Shown here piece by piece: positions 54,525 through 64,000 of a stretch of 64,000 nt of DNA (positions are counted from its first letter, which is position 1; each line of letters opens with the position of its first letter). The notes under the pieces are model-generated. The model was given only the letters and a program-made list of their open reading frames with translations. It did no database searches and was not told the DNA's origin. The stretch covers positions 2,063,151 through 2,127,150 of the forward strand of contig NW_003314278.1 in the NCBI RefSeq assembly GCF_000143415.4. The letters run 5' to 3'. The stretch is from Selaginella moellendorffii. Its lineage: Eukaryota; Streptophyta; Lycopodiopsida; Selaginellales; Selaginellaceae. The translations under genes and the position numbers were made by a program.

Positions 54525-54756
54525 TATTTGGCCTAAAAGACTTACCATTTGAAGCCGAATGGAGGCATGACAATCGAGGCCAGACTCGCTGGCGAATGTG
54601 CACTGTGTGTGCAGCGGATTGTAGCAGCAAGGCTACTCTGCCACTTACAGTTGGAGAGTGGCGCTGAAATCTCCTGGGACGCCAAGTGGGCTGCGTGTGG
54701 GTGGCAGAGTGGGCGGCGAAGTTGGCGGCGAAGTTACAAACTGGGTGTGTCTTGAA

Positions 54757-54935
54757 GTGGATGCCGATGCACACGAGCGCAATGCGAGCGCGAGTGTGAT
54801 GCAAGCGCGAGTGGACGCCGATGCACACGAGAAACCTGTAGAGAAGGTAGATGAGCGTGAATGTGAGCGTGATCGCGAGTGGGAGCGCGATGCGAGCGCG
54901 AGTGTGCGAGCGCGAGTACGAAGCAAAATGCAAAA
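54757..54935. repeat. GC-rich GAGCGCGAGTG repeat
   Basis: GATGCCGATGCACACGAG occurs twice (54759 and about 54818 with one change), interleaved with GCGAGCGCGAGTGTGA words. Open in several frames, no protein similarity. Confidence 0.6.
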
Positions 54936-55220
54936 CCTAACCTCACACGCGCGAAATGTCACGACGGTTGGTAATCTTGCCACGTCATCATTCCTCGAAC
55001 TTGGGCGCCACCATTAATTTCTGGATCGCCGCGCGCATGCGTGAAATCCAAATGAAATCCGCAACGTCATCATTCCTCGGACTGCATGCACGCGAAATCC
55101 AAAAGAAAGATCATGATTGGGATATCATTTAATACCCTCTCTATATTTATACCATGCATGATTGGATATTCCAAAGCATCTTGTATTTCCAAAAATGCCA
55201 GATGTTCAGCTAAATAAATT

Positions 55221-55348
55221 GTCAGAGGATTTGATGTGACGTTCAAGCGTGTGGGCTCATGCAATTTTGATCCCAAAAAATGCACCAAAAAATGCTCGGC
55301 GTCATTTGGCGTTATCTCTTGAATGGCGTGGGGCCGCATGCCATTTTC
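55221..55348. repeat. Composite repeat ending in a palindrome copy
   Basis: GTCAGAGGATTTGATGTGAC, GCGTGTGGGCTCATGCAATT, AATGCACCAAAAAATGCTCG, then AATGGCGTGGGGCCGCATGC (55322-55341). The last three blocks recur at 56183-56271 in the same order, and the first block recurs at 56487-56513. Confidence 0.7.
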
Positions 55349-55409
55349 AGGGGCACATAGGAGTATATTCCTAGAATATTCTGACACGTGCGAGATTTTT
55401 TTGAGTTTT

Positions 55410-55690
55410 CTACAGATCCAACCGTTAGATCGCAACTAAATTTTACAGAATGGTATACAATGTCCTTCTTGATGACCCTGCAAAGAAGCATCTCGATCGG
55501 ATACCACATAAGACCACACAAGCCTTACAATGTTTTAGGGGCATTTGCCATAGATCCGACCGTTATTTTGCTCCAAGATTTTACAGTTTGGTGTGCATTG
55601 ACCTTTCTATTGACACTGCAAAGGGACATCACAATCAGATGCGGGATCACATGAAACTAACTTCACTAACTCTGGTTTCACCAAGATCTA
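55410..55690. repeat. Two diverged tandem units, about 141 bp
   Basis: AGATCCAACCGTTAGATCG (55413) and AGATCCGACCGTTATTTTG (55553) start similar blocks. Each is followed by TTTTACAG...TGCAAAG(A/G) and ATC(A/T)(G)GAT. AGATCCRACCGTT is a word often seen in plant transposon ends; the source here is unknown. Confidence 0.55.
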
Positions 55691-55817
55691 CGTAAGGAGT
55701 TATGAAATGAAAAGACCCTCTCTATTGAAATGTGTTTATGGTCCTAGGGGCATTGTGACATATCAAAGGATTTTGCATCAAGTTCTGTATTTGCATGTTT
55801 ATCAAGCTACTGAATTG

Positions 55818-55844
55818 CTAAACCCTAAACCCTAAACCCTAAAT
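55818..55844 (+). repeat. Interstitial telomeric repeat
   Basis: CTAAACCCTAAACCCTAAAC followed by CCTAAAT, about three and a half CCCTAAA units, the plant-type telomere sequence. Confidence 0.8.
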
Positions 55845-55849
55845 ATATG

Positions 55850-56664
55850 GCAAATGCTGCGTGAAGAAAGATGCCCTTTCTGGGCAAATGCTGTAAGAGG
55901 CAGATGCCGAGTAGATGTATCTCAGGCTAGTGAAGGGGACAAACGAAAGCTAGCTATAAACATGACGAGATGCAAATAGATTACTAGGCTGGTCCTGCGA
56001 AAATCAAAAACCATAATTGAAAACATTGAAAATGCAAAAAGAAAGGTTTATAATATTTTTGAATTTTAAGCAACCAAAGGAATGTAAGTAGGGCATGTGT
56101 TTGTAAGTTTAAAAATGCCTCAACCACTTAAATTCCCAAGTAAATAAAGCTGTTTCTATTTTTGGTACAGGTAAACTTTATAGCGTGTGGGCTCATGCAA
56201 TTTTGAACCCAAAAATGCACCAAAAAATGCTCGACTAGCATTATTCTTTGAATGGCGTGTGGCCTTATATTGCCATAAATGGATGTACACACACAGCATA
56301 ATTATTCCTTTACACGGCGAATAATCTTGGCGCGGATCGCTGACACGGCATGGCAAAGTTCGAATCACTGACATGGCACAGCTGGATCAAGGCAAGGACA
56401 TGATGTGACAAAGTTCAACCTCCGACAGCAAAGTCTAGAAGCTACTCAGTTTGAAATTTGTCAGAGGAATCATAAGATCTGGTTTGTCAGAGGATTTGAT
56501 GTGACGTTCAAGCGTGTGTTATTTTTGAATTCTCGAACTCATTCCTAGGTCTATCATTTTTGTGCGCCGTGTTCTTGGTTCCGCTGAGCGCAATGAGCGC
56601 TGCTTGTGTAAACGGCGTTGTGAGCTGTGGTTTATGCGTCTACGAGCGGTTGCAACATGGCATT
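55850..56664. repeat. Intergenic with second composite repeat copy
   Basis: 56183-56280 repeats the 55249-55348 block and ends in palindrome copy AATGGCGTGTGGCC (56251-56264). 56487-56519 repeats TCAGAGGATTTGATGTGACG. No gene seen. Confidence 0.55.
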
Positions 56665-56807
56665 GTTGAGTGGCATGGATGCCATTCTCGGGGCTAGCAA
56701 GTCCCAAGTCCTGGATTGGACTTATGGAGGTTGTGAATGAGACTCCTCCAAGTGGTCAGAGGTGTGGTTAAGTGACTAAAGTAGAATGGAAAATCTAGTC
56801 GCTTACA
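56665..56807 (+). mobile_element. LARD LTR end fragment
   Basis: 143 bp ending CTAGTCGCTTACA, identical to 4661-4803 except for one base. It stops exactly at the LTR terminus and abuts the inverted end of the neighbouring transposon at 56808. Confidence 0.9.
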
Positions 56808-57243
56808 CCTCTATGTCGTAAAAAAAAGGTACTAGAGAAATTCCTTAATAATATGAATGTTATTTAGTTTCATGAAAATACATTAAGGGTCAAATGAGTT
56901 AAATGACTTCTCCAGACTAGCAATGCCTCTTGCTACACCTTCACAATTAGATTTGTCCCAGATATGTCCCTGGACAAAAAACATATAATTTCACATCATT
57001 TTCAAATACTTGAAAATTTGTACCTAATCCCATTTTACTGAATAAATCCCACTTTAACGAAATAGAGCTTAGTGTTGGTTTTGCAAGAATGCTCCATTGT
57101 GTAGTGCCATTTGTAGGGCTAAGATGTACTATTTTCTTCCACGGGATAGAGAGGCTAGTAGAGTTGCAATACATATTGGCACGCATACACATCCAATGCA
57201 GGAAGGGATATAAAGGAGTTCAATCAATTATTTCAAAAATGCA

Positions 57244-58612
57244 GTGCAGATAGAGACTGTGAGAAACTCATTTATAATTCCAAAGCATGTTCAAAAAATA
57301 GTGCTTAAGGATTTTATCGCAAGCACTTTACTTGATCTAGACTGCAAGAATACTCAACTGGATGAGGCTAGCTTGCAGGAGTTACTACTACACGTGCAAC
57401 CTGCAACTAGCCTTAGGAGTTATGAAAATATTGTTACATACTTTTCAATAATATCTCTCTTATATTTTGTTTTATTTAGGATAAAGTTTTGAATCTGTGA
57501 ATCTCGAGAGTGGAAACTCCAATAAAAAATTAACTCAATCCTTGAACTAAATCAGACTTGTCCCTACGAGTTTATCCATGGGAGTTTATTTCCAGATCAA
57601 GTCGTTAATGAGCAAGAGTGTTCCTTTGTTTTCAAAATGTCTACCATAAGCCTTGCCTTTAGTGTGGATCTTGTTTCCTGAATGGATATATTTGGGTCAA
57701 ATGACCTTGCTAATGCATAGGTACATTTTGACCATATGGAGCGGGTGGTGGGTTGGACAACCATGGGAGCTTATGTGTATGATCTGAGGTAGTTTTTTTT
57801 TTCTCATTATCTTAAAATGGTATTAAGCATTGCCCTTTTCACAGGCTACGTTGTAACATGACAATTGCAATAGCAGAGTTTAAAGTACAAGACCAGATGG
57901 CTCAGGAAATATTTTGGAAGTCCCTCTCCAACATTGTATTGAAGTGGACTGGTAAGCCTACCAACTTTCACGGTTTCATGGCAGATGGGGCTGAGGCTAA
58001 TTGGAATGGTGTCCGGGTAGTCTTTGGGAATGGTCAACCTCTAGAGGTCGTGAGAAGACTTGTGAGTTCTATTGGGCTCAAAGCCTAAACCAACATTGCC
58101 ACCTTATCAAGCCAGATTTCCAATTAGCATTTAAGGAGTTGTGCAAACAATAGTAGGTTGCACCTTTTAAAGAAGAGCATGAGGCAAAAACAAATGAGAT
58201 CCGATATGGTGGCGTGAAGATGGCCATATTGACACAAGTTGTCTACCACAACTTGAGTCGTGGTTAGGGTGGTGGGAAGTTAAAATGTTCCAATGGGGAC
58301 ATCATTCTTTTTAGGTTGGTTTTTCTTTTTTTCCTCTCTTTTTATTGCTTTTTAATATTATCTTTTTGTAAGGATCAACCACTTGAGGATCTTGTATACA
58401 CCCTAATTGTGAATCTCTCAGAGAGAAAACATTGGAGTTGGCGTTCCTCTGAGGTAGAGAAAGGGAAGATGAGTTTATATGAAGCATGTCTATCAGATTT
58501 GATACGTGCTGTAGAGCAGTTTTCAAAAGCCTTGGCATTTGAGGAAGGAAGATACATAGGAATAGGACCTTCGGTTGAGATGTTGCATGATTGGATGAAA
58601 AAGAAAGTGACC
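57244..58612 (+). pseudogene. Decayed MULE-type transposase
   Basis: Pieces in order: 57244-57492 (NSFIIPKHVQKIVLKDFIAS), then VHFDHMERVVGWTTMGAYVYD near 57721-57785. A likely intron with CACAG near 57844 follows, then MTIAIAEFKVQDQMAQEIFW and FHGFMADGAEANWNGVRVVFG (57858-58035). After a frame change come FYWAQSLNQH (near 58070) and DQPLEDLVYTLIVNLSERKHW onward (58376-58612). GFMADxAxANWNAVR followed by an FHW-type motif is characteristic of a plant/fungal transposase group. The Asp of MADG would be the second acidic catalytic residue (inference). Stops and frame changes make it non-functional. It is truncated by the LTR insertion at 58613. Confidence 0.65.
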
Positions 58613-59650
58613 TACCCACTATCCCTACTATACATTTGGAACCCCCCAAACCCCCCCCCCCCCCCCCCCTTGAGGAACAAACGCTTTGGGCTTTCACCCT
58701 AAGCCTCCCTTAGTATCAGGAGTTAGTCTCTGGGACAAGCTCGAAACTTACTAAATATAGAATGTCCTTAGATTGCGAATTTGGATACGGGATGAACACC
58801 ATTGTGTTCAGGCCAATCTCTATATACCGTAGATAGATATTGAGGGACTAATCTCAATACGCGAGGGTTCTTGTCAAGCCAGTGCAAGACAGAGCAAAAG
58901 AGAACTAAGAGCCAGGCCAAGTATGCTCAGCTAGAAACACATAGGAGTTCCTACCTTATGTCCATCTGGCTAAGTACAGGTGGTAAGCCCAGTAAACTAA
59001 CACTTGAACAAGAGGGGCTGCTAAAGGGAACCAGCAATACCGACCTCCTGCCATCGTGGCAGTAAGGTAAGAGTGTCCATAAGGACTAGTCGACAGGTAA
59101 CTTTCGATACCCGAAGTCACATGCGTGACACTCTCCCCCCCTTGGGAAGATCGACGTCCTCGTCGATGCATACTCTAGTCTAGAATACTACCAAGGAAAG
59201 AACCCCAGAAAAAGTTCACGGAATTCACACTATGTGAGAAATGCACCAACTTAAATGAGTTAGGGAGCAACCTCTGTGTCTAACGCGGATGCACTACCAG
59301 CTCAGACACCTTCCGGCCATCACCGACAAGGAAATGACCAACGGAGTCAGCCACCCTTGCTGCTCTGGGAGTCACCCAACTTACAAAAGTGTGATATGCC
59401 CTTGCCTGTAGGAATATAGAGAGAGAAGCTAAAGGCCCCAGCAAAGAAACCAAACCTGTCGGTAAGGTTTAGATAGACTTCTGTAAACAGGCAGTTAGAG
59501 TTGTTTACATGGTCACGCCCTTTCAACGAAAAAGGAACATCGACAGAGAGGCGGGTTATGTGACCAATCGACAATAGCTACCCCATGACTAGAGATTTCA
59601 GCATGCACACGAAGTGCCGAAGCCAGTCTGCCTATACTGGCCCAAACTCA
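58613..59650 (-). mobile_element. Family C LTR fragment plus internal 3' end
   Basis: On the minus strand the internal end (59650-59131) includes HRRGRRSSQGGE and the polypurine tract AAGGGGGGGAGAG at 59131-59143. The LTR start TGTCACGCATGTGAC lies at 59130 and the LTR continues to 58613, where it is truncated. Unlike 8937-9953 it retains the block AGGGTGAAAGCCCAAAGCG, a G-run and TATAGTAGGGATAGTGGG (58613-58702). Confidence 0.7.
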
Positions 59651-60147
59651 AAGATCAATATATGGACAATATCAAAGTCATAGACAATGATATCTTAGAG
59701 ACTTAATTATCAGAGACTATATCTTAGAGTAGAACACAAAAGTATTTCAAGTAAGTTATCATCCGATAAACTTATAGTTGATTATAGGAACCACCAAGAT
59801 CACTAACTTTGGAAAACATAGGATTCACTATCCAACAAAATTCAATAGCAAGTATATCATCAAGGAAACTCAATGATGAAACTTAACTACCGAAGATGGT
59901 AGACAATATGCCAAACAACTTACTAAAGATAACTCAAAGAACACAAAGTATCCTTAACCAACAAGCACAATGCTTGCGAATGTATCACTCGAAGGAAATA
60001 ACATCCTAATCTATCACTACTAACTCAAGCAACAATCAACAAAACAGAATGAATGTGGTAAGACCAACAAACACTTAGTCATGCCAACCATCGCATAAGG
60101 TAATTTGAATAAATCCCGGTCAATAATACCAAAGAATCAGAATTGCT
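59651..60147. other. Transposon interior, nothing recognised
   Basis: A-rich sequence of the same character as 6401-8399, probably further family C internal sequence. No motif. Confidence 0.35.
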
Positions 60148-60694
60148 TAAAAGCTCTATTTCGTTAAAGTGGGATTTATTCAGTAAAATGGGACTAGGTA
60201 AAAAATTTTCAAGTATTTGAAAATGACGTGAAATTATATGTTTTTTGTCCAGGGGCTAGACATATCTGGGGCATGGTGACTAGCGCGGTGACTTTGTGTC
60301 CAGACTGAGTCCATCTGGTTGTATAAAAAATCTCATTGTCAAGGTGAACAAGCCGAATCTGAAGCTAAAGAAGAGCGATGGCATGCGCGCACACACTATT
60401 TGTTTGTTCATTGAGCGTGTGGTGAGCTTTCCAAGATGAACGTCATTCCTATTAGCCAGACATATAACTTAATGGTGAGAACATTTAGATATTATTCAAT
60501 GTTATCTTTTTCTAACGAATCTAATTGTGAAGGTGTAGCAAGAGGCATTGCTAGTCTGGAGAAGTCATTTAACTCATTTGACCCTTAGTGTATTTTCATG
60601 AAACTAAATAACATTCATATTATTAAGGAATTTCTCTAGTACCTTTTTTTTACGACATAGAGGCTTGCATTTCTTTCAAAGGTGATTTAGTAAA

Positions 60695-60774
60695 AGGCCT
60701 GAGGGCACATGCCATTCTATTTCTCAGACCGGTATTAAGATATACTAGTGCAAAGGGCCACATGCCATCACGCC
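60695..60774. repeat. Two copies of the palindrome half-site
   Basis: GAGGGCACATGCCATTCTAT (60701-60720) and AGGGCCACATGCCATCACGC (60754-60773). The second overlaps the proposed stop codon of the large gene. Confidence 0.65.
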
Positions 60775-63700
60775 TCCTCTGATTCAGATTCGGATTGTTC
60801 ACCTTGAAATAAAATACATTAGAAACTTAGTAAAGGAATATTAATGAATCTCACCTTGAACCCGGGTTATGAATGCTCTTGCTGCATCTCTTGCATGGTC
60901 TGGCAAGGTGATGGTGGCACTCTGCTTCCGCATCCAACCATGCACAACATTATCCACCGATATGCTCATGCTGGGATCCCTTGGATTCAGCACCCATCTC
61001 TTTTCTAGGCAATCCTTCGTATATCCGGAACTTGGCTTGAACCACTCCACAGTTACATTGAAGGAGTTAGTTTCCGCGTCCTCCTCTGCATCAGTGATGC
61101 AGCGCCCCACCCATATCATTTGTTTTTTATTACTGGGTCTGACAAGCACGACCATTCCTTTGCAGACCTGTACTGGATTGAATGCTGAATCCGGCTTCTT
61201 GTTCCTCGGCCCACAATAGTGATCCTCAACATCGTTATCTGTCACTGCATTTCCAGAGGACATTGTTCCGCTACTATCTGGTGCTCTGGGTTCTGGCCAA
61301 AAGGACTCTTCCAATTCTTCATATACAACCGGCCCATTTTGGATAGTAGATATAATCTTCTCCCAGTATTCGAGCAAAGGCTTGCACCTCTTAAAATAGG
61401 ATTCTCCACCAAACACCAACCCCCTCTTCCAGAAGGCAATATGCTGTCTAATCCCGGCCACTATACTTTCCTGGTCTTTGAGTCCATCCGGGTGCATCGG
61501 CCGTGGGGAACCCTGAGGAATCATAGGTTCCCCAATTATGGGATCTCTCTTGAAGAGTTCAATGCCATCCACTGGCAGCCACACTGTGTCCCATTCTCTC
61601 ATCTTGTACCTCATCACTGGAGCACCGTCACGCATGCTGAAATGAAACTGAAGAGGCTTGGAGTGGCCAATCAGCGTTTCGGATCCGTCCCTGATGTAGC
61701 CTCTTACAAACCCCTTAAAGTCTGGAACCTCTGTCACAAGTGCAGCTTCAACAGTGCCTTTGATGCAATTTTGGAATTCATCGTAGAGTTGTGGGAGGGT
61801 GAGGACATTGGATCGCCGGAGGGACTCTGCCAGGTGACTGAACATGGCATCGACGTCTTCATGAGTGTGCCCAACCATGAGAAAGCCAAGTGTAACCGTT
61901 TCAAATATGCCTTTGGCAACAAGCATCGCCAAGTACGCGAAGACGTACATGTTTTTGTTCTCACTGCCAGCATTGTCTGTTTGGAGCAGAAGATGGGGTG
62001 GAAGGCCACATCGGCCGCAAGAACTTCCTTGAGATTCTGCTTCGTTTGGATGAGGCTGTGCATTCACCGGGCGACCAGCCTCGTCGTAATGGCATGAGGC
62101 CTCACGTGATAACCCTACAATCTGACGGCCAACATATTCACTAGGATGGCATGGGGCCCCACGCGATACTGCAAGCCTTTGCTCCTCCTCCAGCTGAACC
62201 CTGTATGGGGTTCGATCGACAAGGGCCTTATGCAAGGGTTGGCCGTTCAGCTCAGTCTGCGCACTTTGCAGAGACCTTAAGTGTTTTGCTAAGGACGCAA
62301 TCATCATGTTTGCACCCCCGCCACCCCATAGAGGCACAAAGAAGTTCCCATAGTTCTGGGCACCATGCCCATGAGCGATTATGCCAAACAGAGACACAGG
62401 CAGCTGCATGGATGAAGAGATTGCCTTGGGGGCAGGATTGAGTCGAGGTAAGCACGTCTTTTTCTGATCCATTTTGTCATGGATGATGCAGAGGTAAGAG
62501 TCAGGTCTCTCCATGGAGAGAATCCTGTTATGATAATATGCAGTCCTGCAGCTTCTCTGCTCGATGTTGTGGTCGAGCCGCCTTCTAACCAACGTCTCTC
62601 GCTCTTGAGCGCTGCAAGAATTCTTCGACAAAGCCATTTTGATAGCAGTGCACTCGTCACACTTTGAAAAGCTGGAGTACTTTCCTATACTCACATCCCT
62701 GAACCTGTTGCTCCACAATCTACTAAATCTAGATTGGCTCAGCTTCCTGTAGCCATTACTCTGGAGTTCCCGATTCACATCTTCCAATATGGCCCCCTTG
62801 GTATACATGGAAGGGAGAACTCGTTGGGTGTCTCGTGTTCCATCTTCCAAGAGGCGGGTTTTATGTGGTTGCTGCTCGCTACATGTCTCGACAAACCCCT
62901 TGAAGATTGCCTCTCCATATACAACATGACCCCTGGTTTTGTGCGTACCGTCGTTCCCATGGACTGCCTGTTGAACCCTTTGTTCCTCGAACTCAGTTTT
63001 GATTCTGTAGAATGTGGTTCGAGGGACTCCATAAATGATTCTCCATGCCTTCATGCAGACCAAACCCCTCTGGAAGACCATGCCCCCCACCTGATGTTCT
63101 GAAGCATCAACAGATGACCGTAATGCCTCATACACAAAATTACGAGCTGCCTTCCAGGACAATGTCTTGTATCTTGCTCTCTCCTCTTCAATAGCATCCC
63201 AATCAGCATGTTGACAGCACCTCCTCTTGCAACAAGCAACTGTCGAGACCATTCGAACCTCCATCGCCATTTTCTGCCTTTTCGGTTCGTTGCTCAGATC
63301 CCTTTGGCTGCGCTGTAGGAAGGTGTACTTTCTTTTCCCATGAAGAGATGTTCTGTCATCAGTTGTAGTGGTGTTTGATTGTGAATCCTTCACATTCTCA
63401 AACACTAAATGCTTCAATTTCCACCGCACAATGCTTCCAATAGTCAGACTGTTTTCTTCTGTGTCAACAACCTCTAAAATTGCAACTCCAATATCATCCC
63501 AGCCCAATTCTTGATTAGCAACCGCATCTCTTGGATCGACAACTGTGGCTAAGCCCTCAGCTACCACCTCCCCCTCGGGGTTGTTTAGAAACACCTTTGC
63601 CTGAATCCATGTAGCACGGTTCTTAAGATCCACGGAGGGAACATGCGTCGCACTTGCGCTGTCCCCAACATCTGCTTTCTTCTGAAGATTTTTCAAGGCA

Positions 63701-63979
63701 ACAAAAACATTTACCCCGACGACCATCTCTCCTCGTTCAATAGCGACCACATTCCCATCGAAGACAGTCTCTACTGATACAGCAGCATTGCCTTCCCCAA
63801 GCCTTTGACAGTGTATAACAAAGTTCCGATCCATAGACACAAGGGTCCCTTTTGCAACTCTCTTCCCACCATTCAAAATGTAAACCTTTTCCCCAACCCT
63901 GAAGGCCATTCTGAAAGTGCAGAAAAGAAGTTAAGACCATACAAAAAATGATTGGAGAATGGCCTAAATCAGAACATAC
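60768..63979 (-). CDS. Large transposase-like protein (DUF7869-type core)
   Basis: A continuous frame of 1022 codons (63909-60841). Residues 6-60 and 110-155 are two similar segments (VAKGTLVSMDRN..., VAEGLATVVDPRD...), resembling the repeats found near plant transposase-like proteins. KRKYTF...EPKRQK (192-213) is a likely nuclear signal. A Cys cluster CCKRRCC lies at 226-232, a helix-turn-helix-like GVPRTTFYRIK at 294-304 and a KCDEC motif at 417-420. D478 (IIHDKMDQ), D645 (LQTDNAGSENKN) and HTHEDVDAMF (681-690) fit an RNase-H-like acidic triad of the DUF7869 family. The C-terminus (VCKGMVVLVRP, IWVGRCI, VEWFKP) resembles a Tudor/BAH-like fold. A 69-bp intron (63911-63979) ends in TTTCAG just before ATG, so an upstream exon exists. 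A 52-bp intron (60803-60854) may replace the ending GEIH by GEQSESESEEA with stop at 60768. Confidence 0.7.
60803..60854 (-). other. Putative last intron of the large gene
   Basis: GTGAGATTC...TTATTTCAAG, 52 bp, with an in-frame TAA. Splicing keeps the frame and adds an acidic tail EQSESESEEA ending at TGA 60768-60770. Without splicing the protein ends GEIH at 60841. Confidence 0.5.
62087..62169. repeat. Two palindrome copies inside the large coding frame
   Basis: AATGGCATGAGGCCTCACG (62088-62106) and GATGGCATGGGGCCCCACGC (62145-62164), 57 bp apart. Both are read in the same phase, giving SREASCH and SRGAPCH at residues 580-608 of the protein, in a segment between two presumed catalytic acids. 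Confidence 0.75.
63911..63979 (-). other. Putative intron immediately upstream of the large gene's first Met
   Basis: GTATGTTCTG...TGCACTTTCAG, 69 bp with a pyrimidine-rich 3' end. The preceding exon (63980 onward, reading TCATGCTATTGAGG) runs out of the window, so the true start of the protein may lie outside. Confidence 0.6.
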
Positions 63980-64000
63980 CAAACAACCTCAATAGCATGA

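Larger units (their letters stand above)
56808..60663 (+). mobile_element. MULE-like DNA transposon with long inverted ends
   Basis: 56808-57078 is repeated in reverse complement at 60148-60663. The outermost bases are CCTCTATGTCGTAAAAAAAA on the left and its complement on the right. The right arm has an extra 265-bp block (about 60268-60532). Between the arms lie transposase remnants (57244-58612) and an inserted LTR-element fragment (58613-59650). No target duplication is visible (left flank TCGCTTACA, right flank CTTGCATTT). Confidence 0.75.

Noticed and set aside
1-64000. CRISPR arrays, bacterial operons, rRNA operon, organellar inserts
   Set aside because: Tandem arrays lack spacer/repeat alternation; no prokaryotic gene organisation and no chloroplast or mitochondrial gene was recognised.

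Overview
The window looks like nuclear DNA of a plant (land plant or streptophyte alga), possibly a seed-free lineage with a repeat-rich genome. The evidence is plant-type Ty3/gypsy chromovirus coding sequence, primer-binding sites matching initiator-Met tRNA, CCCTAAA-type telomeric motifs and spliceosomal GT-AG introns, many of them only 46-76 bp. No bacterial operon, rRNA operon or organellar gene is visible. The species cannot be named from the sequence.

Layout. 1-4803: a non-autonomous LTR retrotransposon (here called LARD-0, LTR about 1.7 kb, internal part deleted). 4804-10080: degraded LARD and other LTR fragments, including one complete LTR of a third family (family C, 8937-9953). 10080-17274: AT-rich old sequence with a decayed relative of the large gene at the right end, a decayed Ty3/gypsy pol and diverged inverted LTR-like arms. 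17275-43297: one nested retrotransposon stack. The outer element LARD-A (17280-43292, target duplication TAATT) has an LTR-int-LTR-int-LTR structure. It was entered by a chromovirus (18445-25918), a complete LARD-B (26016-32754, target duplication CTTGG) and a solo chromovirus LTR (39553-41443, target duplication CTAAG, holding a 497-N gap). 43298-64000: the gene-bearing part. It has a tandem pair of small putative zinc-finger genes (one broken), a decayed multi-exon gene with a 449-bp-offset duplication, a GC-rich minisatellite, an FCP1/HAD-like gene, a MULE-like transposon with long inverted ends, and a 1,000-residue transposase-like gene.

How the parts relate. The LARD elements carry no recognisable protein genes, but they share with the chromovirus the tRNA-Met primer site, the polypurine tract with about 40 bp upstream of it, a structured 3' module and an LTR core. 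They were therefore probably moved by that chromovirus lineage. The chromovirus gag-pol is dead here through C-to-T type stops and a YIDN reverse-transcriptase motif. However, its integrase is interrupted by two short GT-AG segments whose removal restores the conserved reading frame exactly, so this retroelement appears to carry introns. A 24-bp palindrome recurs at least a dozen times in the 52-62 kb gene region, including twice in frame inside the large gene.

All family assignments are by eye from motifs; no database search was run.
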